Source: Bacilli bacterium (GTDB lineage: Bacteria; Bacillota_I; Bacilli_A; RFN20; CAG-826). Taken from it: a stretch of 9,887 bases of DNA. Numbering within the stretch: position 1 is the stretch's first letter; each line of letters starts with the position of its first letter. Location: positions 1-9,887 of the forward strand of contig JAILRR010000039.1 in assembly GCA_024698065.1 (NCBI GenBank). Reading direction: 5' to 3'. This document shows, piece by piece, positions 1 through 6,819 of the stretch. The position numbers were made by a program, and so were the translations under genes. The notes beneath the pieces are model-generated. The model was given only the letters and a program-made list of their open reading frames with translations. It had not been told where the DNA came from and did no database searches.

Positions 1-66
1 GACAACAGAATGTATGAGAGCAAGAAGCTCTTCTACGAAAGCCAAGTTTCCAAAACCTTAAACTAA
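1..66 (+). CDS. C-terminal end of an unidentified protein (5' partial)
   Basis: Reading from base 1 gives 21 residues ending at a TAA (64-66), with the tail reading ...SQVSKTLN. Codon choice (AAG, CTC, TTC, TAC, GAA, AGC) matches the other genes of the window better than the frame starting at base 2, which also stays open until 61. An intrinsic terminator 35 bases further on supports a plus-strand gene ending here. The fragment is too short to assign a family, and the frame itself is not certain. Confidence 0.45.
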   Translation, partial: DNRMYESKKLFYESQVSKTLN

Positions 67-100
67 ATCATTAAAAGAAAAGTTCTCCTTTCTTTCTAAG

Positions 101-136
101 AAAAGACCCTAGCACCACCATTAGAGGGTCTTTTTT
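101..136 (+). terminator. Intrinsic terminator of the upstream gene
   Basis: A 10-bp perfect stem, AAAAGACCCT (101-110) with AGGGTCTTTT (125-134), closes a 14-base loop and runs into a T tract ending at 136. It lies 35 bases after the stop at 66 and separates that gene from the regulatory stretch before the secreted PPC protein. Confidence 0.85.
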
Positions 137-253
137 CTCGAAAACTCATTACAAAGAAAAAGTATCGCGAAATGTATTAAAGGATATTTTCACTGTCTCT
201 GCAATTTTCAAATAAAAGAGGGTTAAGTTGACTCAATTCTTGCAAAATAAAGA

Positions 254-310
254 CTTTGAAAAAAATATTTTCGAAGGGTTCTAGGCTTTGAAAAAAATTA
301 CCCTCAAAGC
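254..310 (+). repeat. Direct and inverted repeats upstream of the PPC-protein promoter
   Basis: The 13-mer CTTTGAAAAAAAT occurs twice, at 254-266 and 286-298, with starts 32 bp apart (about three helical turns). The first copy is also the left arm of an imperfect inverted repeat with TTTTCGAAG (268-276). The second overlaps a perfect 7-bp inverted repeat, GCTTTGA (285-291) and TCAAAGC (304-310). The block ends one base before the -35 hexamer at 312. Such placement suits an operator or an A-tract UP element; which of these it is cannot be told from sequence. The stretch 137-253 before it holds no gene that I can support. Confidence 0.6.
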
Positions 311-311
311 G

Positions 312-341
312 TTGTCAGATTTTTGATGCAATTGCTATCAT
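312..341 (+). promoter_or_regulatory. Probable sigma-A promoter with extended -10, for the PPC-protein gene
   Basis: TTGTCA (312-317, five of six to TTGACA) is followed after 18 bp by TATCAT (336-341, five of six to TATAAT). TG at 333-334 makes an extended -10. Transcription would start near 348, giving a leader of about 125 bases. AGAGAG (360-365) can pair with CTCTCT (427-432) in that leader, but I recognise no riboswitch class there. Confidence 0.6.
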
Positions 342-457
342 CAGCCTGTCGTTTGAAATAGAGAGGATCCCAAGTCTTTCCTCAAAAAAGTGGAGTTCAG
401 CCATTATTTTTAAGCATGCCTTGTCACTCTCTTTCGAGCGATAAAACAGTCCATATA

Positions 458-464
458 AAGGAGG
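458..464 (+). promoter_or_regulatory. Strong Shine-Dalgarno that fixes the start at 473
   Basis: AAGGAGG ends eight bases before the ATG at 473. The frame is open further upstream to an ATG at 416, but that one has no Shine-Dalgarno and would place 19 mostly polar residues before the signal peptide. The start at 473 is therefore preferred. Confidence 0.85.
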
Positions 465-472
465 AAACAAAA

Positions 473-2890
473 ATGAGACTTGTTTTAGGACTGGCAGCAT
501 TAGCCGTAGCACTATCTAGCACGGCTGGCACCGGTCACTACCTCAACAATGGTCTGGCAGAAGCCAAGGCCAACCCAACAAACGCCCAAAAAGTGGGCAA
601 CGATGCTTTCATCCAAGAAAAGAAGGATGTTCGTGTCACCGATTTTGGCACCGGGCTAGTCAAAGCTGCGGTTGCCGGTACTCCAGGGGATGCTTATTGG
701 TTCACCACGGAGAAGAGTGGGGATAACGATTCTCCAGCAACGGCCCAGGGCATCGGGCCAATAATGTCCAATGGCTGGGATTTCACCCATTATTCAAGTA
801 GTGGTTCTCCAACACTTCAATCAATCGACATCAATGGCTATATCGCTCAGGAGAAAGGCCAGGATTGGTACACTTTCACTATTTACGGGAAAGCCGATTT
901 TGATATTTATTTAACTGGCATTCCTGACCAGTGCGATTATGATCTCGCCTTATACAAGGCATCAAATCAGCCAAATCAAACTGCCGATTATTTGGTTACA
1001 AGCGTGACATCGTCCACGGCTGGGTCAAACCGAGATGAGCATATTTCCAGACGTTTGTTGCCAGGTGTCTACTACGTTAAGGTCTATTCTTATAGAGGTT
1101 ATGGTTCTCCTACATACACACTTTCGCTTTTCGGCGATTATGTGAGAGAAGATGTGTGCATTGAGGATATGATGGCAAAAGGCGCTAACGCTGCGCTTTG
1201 GTACTCCGATTATGATCCGTTTGGCATTAAGCCATCTACAACCGGCGTATATAGCCATAATGTTGGGGAAATCTATAAGAGGTCAATAGTCCACAACGAC
1301 GACTACGACCATTATCACCCAGAATTCCCTCACGTTATTGATCAGCAATATAAGCAAGCTGAGCTCTTTGTTTGGGGCAAGGCCTATAGAACCAGATTGC
1401 GTGCTCTTGTCGGCAGAATCCTTCAAGAGGCAGAAGACGAATACAATTCTGCAGTTGATCTTTATCTTGCCACAAAGAAAACCGGGAACACCATTTCCCT
1501 TGTTATTGGCGCTCTTGGAGCCGTTGCCTCGGTAATCTCATTAGGCACATGGACGGGAGCGACGGTTGCTGGTGTCGTTTCGTTATCGCTCTCTCTTGGT
1601 GGGCTAGCCTACGAAGTTGTAAGCACGCTCTTACCAGACGGCATGAATTTCCAAAACTATCAAAGGTTCATCGATTACCTCGGCGATTTATATGCTGCTC
1701 TTGAGTGTGACGCATATACAAGCGACACTGAGGTCGTTATGGTCCCGATCCGTTACACTTTGAAGGAAGTGAAGACAAACGGACCTATCAACACTGGCAC
1801 AAGCCCTTCTTACATTTACGATTGGTACAATAAGACGACATATACGATGTCCTATGCTCCTGCCCAGCGCCAGTGGAACTATCTCTATAACGATGGCGGA
1901 AAGGTTCCTGGCGAACGCAGATATATTCATGCCATAGATCACCAGGGAGATACTCCGTTTACCGGAACAATTTATCCCGTTTTTGATGATGAAAGCATGA
2001 ACAAGGCATGGAATAGGCAAACTTATGACATGTCATATACGACTCTCACCAACAACGTCCAATCTTCAGCTTTCTCTTTGAGCGCTGGCAACTATAAGTG
2101 GTTTAAGTTCACCGCCCCTCGCAGCGCAACTTTCCATTTTACTTCTGAAGGCGATTCATCGGCCTTTGCCGAAGTGTTTGACAACATGGTCTACGGTAAG
2201 TCCACTTACCAAAGAAATGCCGTCTCATACCAGGACAACGGGTTCTACTCTGGTTTCAAGTACTCAAAATATCTCACCCAGGGACAAACTGTTTATCTCA
2301 GGGTTTCAGGTGGATATGAGAGTTACAATGGACTCGCTTCAACAACCGTTAAGGTCTCCGACAAAACCAACGAGAAAACTGCGACTTTCCTTGCTGATGA
2401 ACTGAATCTTCCTACCAATTGGAGCGATCCTATTCCAACGCCAACCAGTTATCTCCTTGGCAAAGGCGCAAGGGTAGTTGCCAAAGAAAACGCTAGGATT
2501 AACGAGGATTACCTTTTGGAACTTGAAGCGGATTGCCATGAAGAGTTCTTCAGGGCTTATGTCACCATCAAGTTTGATAGGCCGATCAAGAGGATCGCTA
2601 TCGATGCGGCTTATGGAACGTGGTGGAGATATTCACGCAACCCTCTCATCATCAATGGCCTTAATGCCAATGGGCAAACCGTTATCACATATTGGGAAGA
2701 CGGGATGGATTATGACTTCTTTGAGCACTATCAAACGTACAGCTTCCTTTTAAAAGACCCAAGCCAAGGCGTTACCGATAACATTTATTCGGTCCAGTTT
2801 ATGCTTGATCCATATCAAACCCAGGATTCTTACCACAGTTCCTACGAAATGGTACATATTGGCGGATTCACTGTCGAATACGCTGACTAA
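473..2890 (+). CDS. Large secreted PPC-domain protein with internal hydrophobic hairpin, function unknown
   Basis: This 805-residue exported protein has no catalytic domain that I recognise. Residues 1-33 form a signal peptide (hydrophobic LVLGLAALAVALSS core, likely cut after STA or AKA). Residues 79-222 look like a bacterial pre-peptidase C-terminal (PPC) beta-sandwich: a DNDSPATA opening, GQDWYTFTI at 129, DYDLALY at 155 and LLPGVYYVKV at 195. Residues 292-415 are predicted mostly helical. They carry two hydrophobic Gly/Ala/Ser-rich stretches, about 340-358 and 363-388, separated by a short GTWTG turn and flanked by amphipathic, charged helices. Residues 530-630 look like a second, PPC-like beta domain (SLSAGNYKWFKFTAP; LTQGQTVYLRVSGG). 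Residues 658-805 are another beta-rich module, perhaps jelly-roll and ligand-binding. There is no sortase motif, lipobox or C-terminal anchor, so it is probably released. PPC domains usually accompany secreted peptidases, but no peptidase motif is visible. It has its own promoter and terminator, so it appears monocistronic. Confidence 0.85.
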   Translation: MRLVLGLAALAVALSSTAGTGHYLNNGLAEAKANPTNAQKVGNDAFIQEKKDVRVTDFGTGLVKAAVAGTPGDAYWFTTEKSGDNDSPATAQGIGPIMSNGWDFTHYSSSGSPTLQSIDINGYIAQEKGQDWYTFTIYGKADFDIYLTGIPDQCDYDLALYKASNQPNQTADYLVTSVTSSTAGSNRDEHISRRLLPGVYYVKVYSYRGYGSPTYTLSLFGDYVREDVCIEDMMAKGANAALWYSDYDPFGIKPSTTGVYSHNVGEIYKRSIVHNDDYDHYHPEFPHVIDQQYKQAELFVWGKAYRTRLRALVGRILQEAEDEYNSAVDLYLATKKTGNTISLVIGALGAVASVISLGTWTGATVAGVVSLSLSLGGLAYEVVSTLLPDGMNFQNYQRFIDYLGDLYAALECDAYTSDTEVVMVPIRYTLKEVKTNGPINTGTSPSYIYDWYNKTTYTMSYAPAQRQWNYLYNDGGKVPGERRYIHAIDHQGDTPFTGTIYPVFDDESMNKAWNRQTYDMSYTTLTNNVQSSAFSLSAGNYKWFKFTAPRSATFHFTSEGDSSAFAEVFDNMVYGKSTYQRNAVSYQDNGFYSGFKYSKYLTQGQTVYLRVSGGYESYNGLASTTVKVSDKTNEKTATFLADELNLPTNWSDPIPTPTSYLLGKGARVVAKENARINEDYLLELEADCHEEFFRAYVTIKFDRPIKRIAIDAAYGTWWRYSRNPLIINGLNANGQTVITYWEDGMDYDFFEHYQTYSFLLKDPSQGVTDNIYSVQFMLDPYQTQDSYHSSYEMVHIGGFTVEYAD

Positions 2891-2900
2891 CATCATCTCG

Positions 2901-2932
2901 AGGCTCCTCGCTCCAAACGGGGAGCCTTTTTT
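2901..2932 (+). terminator. Intrinsic terminator of the PPC-protein gene
   Basis: AGGCTCC (2901-2907) pairs with GGAGCCT (2921-2927), and the stem can extend inward by a T-G and a C-G pair. It is followed by T through 2932. It begins 10 bases after the TAA at 2888-2890, so the following glycosidase gene needs its own promoter. Confidence 0.9.
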
Positions 2933-3027
2933 CGTCAAATAGTCCATAAAATTTGATGGGCTTCATCGCCATTACTAAGTAACTGGGGTGTTTGTTACAT
3001 TACAATTGCCACCCAGTAATCGCAAGT

Positions 3028-3056
3028 TTGTCATGCTTGAAAAGTTCCAATAAAAG
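3028..3056 (+). promoter_or_regulatory. Possible promoter of the GH3 gene
   Basis: TTGTCA (3028-3033) is the same -35 hexamer as at 312. After 17 bp comes TAAAAG (3051-3056, four of six). An alternative pair is TTGAAA (3037-3042) with ATAAAA (3061-3066). Either puts the start ahead of both leader hairpins. Upstream, 2971-3020 has overlapping short inverted repeats (ACTGGG at 2982 with CCCAGT at 3012) and no gene. Confidence 0.4.
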
Positions 3057-3073
3057 GACAATAAAACCAATCT

Positions 3074-3100
3074 GACCAAGTTTAAGCAACTAAATTGGTC
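3074..3100 (+). promoter_or_regulatory. Leader hairpin I of the GH3 gene
   Basis: GACCAA (3074-3079) and TTGGTC (3095-3100) are perfect complements. After a bulged G, TTTA (3081-3084) pairs with TAAA (3091-3094), leaving a small loop. Only TTT follows before CATATG, so it is a poor terminator on its own. It could be a DNA operator or an RNA control element. Confidence 0.5.
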
Positions 3101-3117
3101 TTTCATATGCCCCTTAT

Positions 3118-3154
3118 CGGTTCGTTTGGGTTTATGAAACAAAGCAACGAACCG
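3118..3154 (+). promoter_or_regulatory. Leader hairpin II, directly upstream of the GH3 ribosome binding site
   Basis: A perfect 9-bp inverted repeat, CGGTTCGTT (3118-3126) and AACGAACCG (3146-3154), encloses a second short stem, GTTT (3130-3133) with AAAC (3137-3140). It ends six bases before the weak ribosome binding site AAAGG (3161-3165), which precedes the ATG at 3172 by six bases. The position suits control of mRNA stability or translation. It does not match the BglG/LicT antiterminator target as I know it. Confidence 0.6.
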
Positions 3155-3171
3155 GGAAAGAAAGGCAAACA

Positions 3172-6100
3172 ATGAAGAAACTCAAATTGTTTGGGGTCTT
3201 AGCGGCTTCTGCGCTCATGATGATTGGCGCGGCAAGCGTTTCTGGATCCTCCGTCGACGGTGCCATCGAACCATTTGTCGGCGAACATCATGGCAAGTTC
3301 TATTCCGAGTATGCCAGCAGAGCTGATCTTATCGAAAAAGGTTCTGCGACCAACCTCGAAATTGCCAGAGAAGGCATGGTCCTTCTTAAGAACAAGGACA
3401 ATATGTTGCCTTTGTCGAATGTGAAGAAAGTCTCTATCTTCGGCAAGAACAGCAAAAACGGCAACAGTGAGAAGTGGCTCCGTGGTGGTGGAGGATCAGG
3501 CGTTGGCCATGTCAACGGCGAGACCGGCGTCGACATCGAGCAGTCCCTCCAGAAGGTCGGTATGGAAACCAACCCAACCCTCAAAGCCTTCTATCAAGAT
3601 GACAACAAATCCGGCAGCGGTCGTGAAGGTACAACCCGTTATGATGGTGTCAATGACCTCGCCATCGGTGAGACTGCCATCGAGAAATATGACGATACCA
3701 CCAAGGCTTCGTTCGCAGAATATGGCGATGCTGCTTTCGTCGTCCTCGTCCGTTCTGGTTCCGAAGGCACTGACCTCGTTACCATGAACGCCCGCGATTC
3801 TAGAAAGACCGGCGAGCCAACCGATAGACATTCCCTCCAGCTCTCGAAGAATGAAAGCGATATGATCGAGATGGTCAAACAGCACTTTGACAATATCATT
3901 ATCCTTCTCAACTCCGGAAACATCTTCCAGTGCGATGAGCTTGAAGCGGATGACGATATCGGCGCTATCCTTTGGATGGGCACCCCAGGTGGTGTCGGCG
4001 CACAAGCCATCGGTGAGATTGTCACCGGTGCCGTTAACCCAAGCGGACGCACCGTCGATACCTGGACCCGTGATTTCACCAAGGATCCTTCCTATCAGAA
4101 CTTTGCCGATAACTCTCAGACTTTCTGTGATGAGAAGGGCGTTCTCTACCGCGATAGCAATGGTGAGCCAATTCCAAACCACACCATGATCAACGCGGAT
4201 GGCACCCCAACGACCACCTGTGGTAATGCGAAAGCCCAATGGATTGACGCAGATCATTACGTCCCAGAGCGTGGTCTCAATGGCTGCTACGCTGCCGCTT
4301 ATAACAACTACGAGGAAGGCATCTACGTCGACTATCGTTATCACGAAACCCGTTATGCCGACATCTTAGCCAAAGAAGGCAAAGCCAAGGCCGATGAATG
4401 GTACGACGGCGATGAAGGTGTCATCTACCCATTCGGTTATGGCTTAAGCTACACCACCTTCGAACAATCAATCGAAAACATCAACCCAGGTGAAGGTACC
4501 GTCCTCACTGGCAAAAAGAAAATCATCAGTGTTGACGTCAAAGTCAAGAACACTGGCAACGTCAAAGGCAAAGAGGTCGTCCAGCTCTACTGGAAAGCCC
4601 CTTACTATGAAGGCGAAATCGAGAAAGCCGACCACGTCTTATGCGCTTTTGGCAAGACCGATATGCTTGATCCAGGAGCGGAACAAACCCTTACCCTCAG
4701 CTTCAACCTCCAGGATGTTGCTGATTATGACTACACCGATGCCAACAAAAACGGCTTCAAGGGCTATGAGCTTGACAAAGGCGACTACTATGTCTGCCTT
4801 ATGAAGAACGCCCACGAAGAGATTGATTCCAAGAAACTCACCGTCAGCAAAAAAGGCATCAAATATGAGACTGACCGTTACACTGGCTACAAAGTCGAGA
4901 ACCGTTTCTCCGATGATGACTTCTTCTGCTCCCTCCCAATGAGCGATTCTGTTGGTTTCGACCACATGAGCCGCAAAAACTTCGAGGATACCTTCCCAAG
5001 CCACCCAACCATTGCAGACCGTACGCTTCCTGAAGGTAGCAAATCCGAGGAATTCCTCACTCACTCCTTCACCGTCGCTGACCTTGACGTTCTCCATAAC
5101 GGATACGTCTCCGAAGCGGCTTACAAGACCAAACAAGACTTCATCGACAACGACTGGCACCAAGAACCAGATACTCTCGGAAAAGATGAACGTACTATGT
5201 TCGCCGATATGGTCGGTGCCGATTATGATGACCCACGTTGGGAAAGCTGGCTCAATGAGTTCACTTATGAAGAACTTATCAGATTCGTCCGTCGTCACGA
5301 CAACACCTCATTAGACTCAATCGGCAAGCCAACAACCACCGACTCCGATGGTCCAAACCAGTACGAGATCATCTTCTGGTGCGGTGAGCCAACTGTCGCT
5401 GCAACCTATAACATCAAACTCGCTCAGAAGCAGGGCGACATCGTTGGTGCTGAATCCTTCTTCGCCAACGTCTATGGTTGGGCTGGCCCAGCCGTCAACC
5501 TCCATCGTTCCCCATTCGGTGGTCGTAACTTCGAGTACTACTCCTCTGACCCATTCTTAATGGGCAAAATGGCTTCCCAAGTCGTTAAAGGCGCTACCCT
5601 CAAAGGTGTCTATTGCTACTTCAAGCACTTCGCCGTCAACGAACAAGAGAAGAACCGTGAAGGCACCATGTCCTTCGTCAGTGAGCAAGCGCTCCGTATG
5701 ATTTATCTCAAACCATTCCAGATGTGCATCCAGGATGGTTATTCCCGTGGCATCATGTCCTCCTACAACCGTCTTGGTATGATGGAGACTGCTGCTTCCT
5801 ATCCTCTTCTCGTCGAAGTTCTCCGTCATGAGTGGGGCTTCAAAGGCGCTGTCCTTTCCGATATGACCCACCATGGCAATAGCGCCTTCGACGGAACTAA
5901 ATACGAAAACATCAACAACCGTACCCTCTCTGGCTGCAACGTCCAGCTCGACGGTGCTGACTACTTCGCCGACATGAACTGCAGATGGGATCCAGATGCC
6001 TTCGATGGCGCCGGCGCTCCAACCTTCGAGTACGAAGGAAAGACCTATGAATCCTACTCTTGGTGGTATGCCGTCCGTCAGAGTGCCAAAGGCCTCATCT

Positions 6101-6654
6101 ATGCCCACGCTGCTTGCGCCAAGGCTCAGGACAACGTCTTCGGCATCCAAGACCAGGACGCCATCACAACCGCGGATAGCCTCAAAGTTAACCTCAATGA
6201 GAGCGTCAACATCAAATTCTCGGTTTCTTCCAAGTACGCCAAAGACGCCAAATACAACGAGAAGGTCATCACTGATGTGAAACTCTCGATCGATGAAATT
6301 CAAGTCGACCAGAAACTCCAGAAGGGCCTCTCCTTCAATGATGGCGTCATCACCGGAACTCCAGAGGTTGCCGGTGCCAAAGACATCATCATCTGGGCCA
6401 ACCTCACTCTCGAAGATGGAACCAAAGCTGATATCGCGACCGTCTTCACCCTTGAAGTCATTGATCCAAATTATGACTTAGAGGAAACTGGTGAAGTTGA
6501 AGGCCTTCCATTAGCCGCTATCATCGGCATCTCCGTTGGCGGTGGTATCCTTGTCCTCGTCGCCGGATTCGCTATCGTCTGGTTCCTCGTCCTCAAGAAA
6601 AGTTGGGGCGACCTCTTCGGCAAGAAAAAGCCAGAAGCTAAACCAGCTGAATAA
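3172..6654 (+). CDS. Membrane-anchored GH3 glycosidase (beta-glucosidase type), permuted domain order
   Basis: A secreted retaining glycosidase of family GH3, expected to remove terminal beta-linked glucose or xylose from oligosaccharides outside the cell. Residues 1-25 are a signal peptide (KKLK, then LFGVLAASALMMIGAA). The GH3 C-domain comes first (about 58-300, NLEIAREGMVLLKN at 61), with GSEGTDL carrying Glu198 as the likely acid/base. An Fn3-like domain follows (about 415-560; FGYGLSYTTF, KGKEVVQLYW). The TIM-barrel GH3 N-domain comes last (about 694-985): Asp726 in SDGP, GRNFEYYSSDP at 784, KHFAVNEQE at 818 and the nucleophile Asp897 in VLSDM. Residues 995-1097 look like an Ig-like (He_PIG) module (GLSFNDGVITGTPEVAG). 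Residues 1113-1141 form a membrane helix with a Lys-rich inner tail. This reversed order is known from Ruminococcus albus and Butyrivibrio beta-glucosidases. The 1160 residues exceed those because of the Ig-plus-anchor tail. Codon use is strongly biased (CCA, CGT, GTC, ATC), suggesting high expression. Exact substrate is not readable. Confidence 0.95.
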   Translation: MKKLKLFGVLAASALMMIGAASVSGSSVDGAIEPFVGEHHGKFYSEYASRADLIEKGSATNLEIAREGMVLLKNKDNMLPLSNVKKVSIFGKNSKNGNSEKWLRGGGGSGVGHVNGETGVDIEQSLQKVGMETNPTLKAFYQDDNKSGSGREGTTRYDGVNDLAIGETAIEKYDDTTKASFAEYGDAAFVVLVRSGSEGTDLVTMNARDSRKTGEPTDRHSLQLSKNESDMIEMVKQHFDNIIILLNSGNIFQCDELEADDDIGAILWMGTPGGVGAQAIGEIVTGAVNPSGRTVDTWTRDFTKDPSYQNFADNSQTFCDEKGVLYRDSNGEPIPNHTMINADGTPTTTCGNAKAQWIDADHYVPERGLNGCYAAAYNNYEEGIYVDYRYHETRYADILAKEGKAKADEWYDGDEGVIYPFGYGLSYTTFEQSIENINPGEGTVLTGKKKIISVDVKVKNTGNVKGKEVVQLYWKAPYYEGEIEKADHVLCAFGKTDMLDPGAEQTLTLSFNLQDVADYDYTDANKNGFKGYELDKGDYYVCLMKNAHEEIDSKKLTVSKKGIKYETDRYTGYKVENRFSDDDFFCSLPMSDSVGFDHMSRKNFEDTFPSHPTIADRTLPEGSKSEEFLTHSFTVADLDVLHNGYVSEAAYKTKQDFIDNDWHQEPDTLGKDERTMFADMVGADYDDPRWESWLNEFTYEELIRFVRRHDNTSLDSIGKPTTTDSDGPNQYEIIFWCGEPTVAATYNIKLAQKQGDIVGAESFFANVYGWAGPAVNLHRSPFGGRNFEYYSSDPFLMGKMASQVVKGATLKGVYCYFKHFAVNEQEKNREGTMSFVSEQALRMIYLKPFQMCIQDGYSRGIMSSYNRLGMMETAASYPLLVEVLRHEWGFKGAVLSDMTHHGNSAFDGTKYENINNRTLSGCNVQLDGADYFADMNCRWDPDAFDGAGAPTFEYEGKTYESYSWWYAVRQSAKGLIYAHAACAKAQDNVFGIQDQDAITTADSLKVNLNESVNIKFSVSSKYAKDAKYNEKVITDVKLSIDEIQVDQKLQKGLSFNDGVITGTPEVAGAKDIIIWANLTLEDGTKADIATVFTLEVIDPNYDLEETGEVEGLPLAAIIGISVGGGILVLVAGFAIVWFLVLKKSWGDLFGKKKPEAKPAE

Positions 6655-6666
6655 GCGTTAACGATC

Positions 6667-6700
6667 ACTGCCAAGGCCAAAAACCTTGGCAGTTTTCTTT
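6667..6700 (+). terminator. Intrinsic terminator of the GH3 gene
   Basis: A perfect 10-bp stem, ACTGCCAAGG (6667-6676) with CCTTGGCAGT (6684-6693), has a 7-base loop and a TTTCTTT tail. It starts 12 bases after the TAA ending at 6654. Further inverted repeats follow in the convergent spacer: TTTTGCA (6698) with TGCAAAA (6714), and GCAAAAACC (6715) with GGGTTTTGC (6745, one mismatch). No gene lies there. Confidence 0.93.
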
Positions 6701-6779
6701 TGCAAAAAATCCATGCAAAAACCTAGCGCTTTAGAAAAGGGAATGGGTTTTGCCAATGTTTTTAGTGGGGGAGAGGAAC

Positions 6780-6808
6780 AAAAAAGAGAGGATGTTTTTC
6801 ACCCTCTC
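6780..6808 (-). terminator. Intrinsic terminator of the GGDEF gene, minus strand
   Basis: On the minus strand GAGAGGGTG (6808 to 6800) pairs with CATCCTCTC (6794 to 6786), with one G-T wobble, around a five-A loop. Six T residues follow (6785 to 6780). It lies 11 bases past the stop codon at 6820-6822 and faces the GH3 terminator, so each convergent gene has its own stop signal. Confidence 0.88.
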
Positions 6809-6819
6809 CTGCTGCAAGA

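Noticed and set aside
348..457. Possible riboswitch in the PPC-protein leader
   Set aside because: Only short, long-range complementarity (AGAGAG with CTCTCT) is visible. No conserved core of a known riboswitch class and no terminator or anti-terminator pair was found.
473..2890. Calling the PPC protein a secreted peptidase
   Set aside because: PPC domains often flank peptidases, but no Ser, Cys or metallo-peptidase signature could be found in the 805 residues.
3074..3154. BglG/LicT-type ribonucleic antiterminator ahead of the GH3 gene
   Set aside because: The hairpins do not resemble the known antiterminator target, and no overlapping terminator with a T tract follows them.
3496..4344. 282-codon open frame on the minus strand inside the GH3 gene
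   Set aside because: It lies fully antisense to well-conserved GH3 sequence. It arises from the biased codon use of the GH3 gene and its product has no recognisable motif.
5557..6303. 248-codon open frame, and another at 4639-5298, antisense to the GH3 gene
   Set aside because: Both are shadows of the same codon bias, with low-complexity acidic or hydrophobic translations and no start signals.
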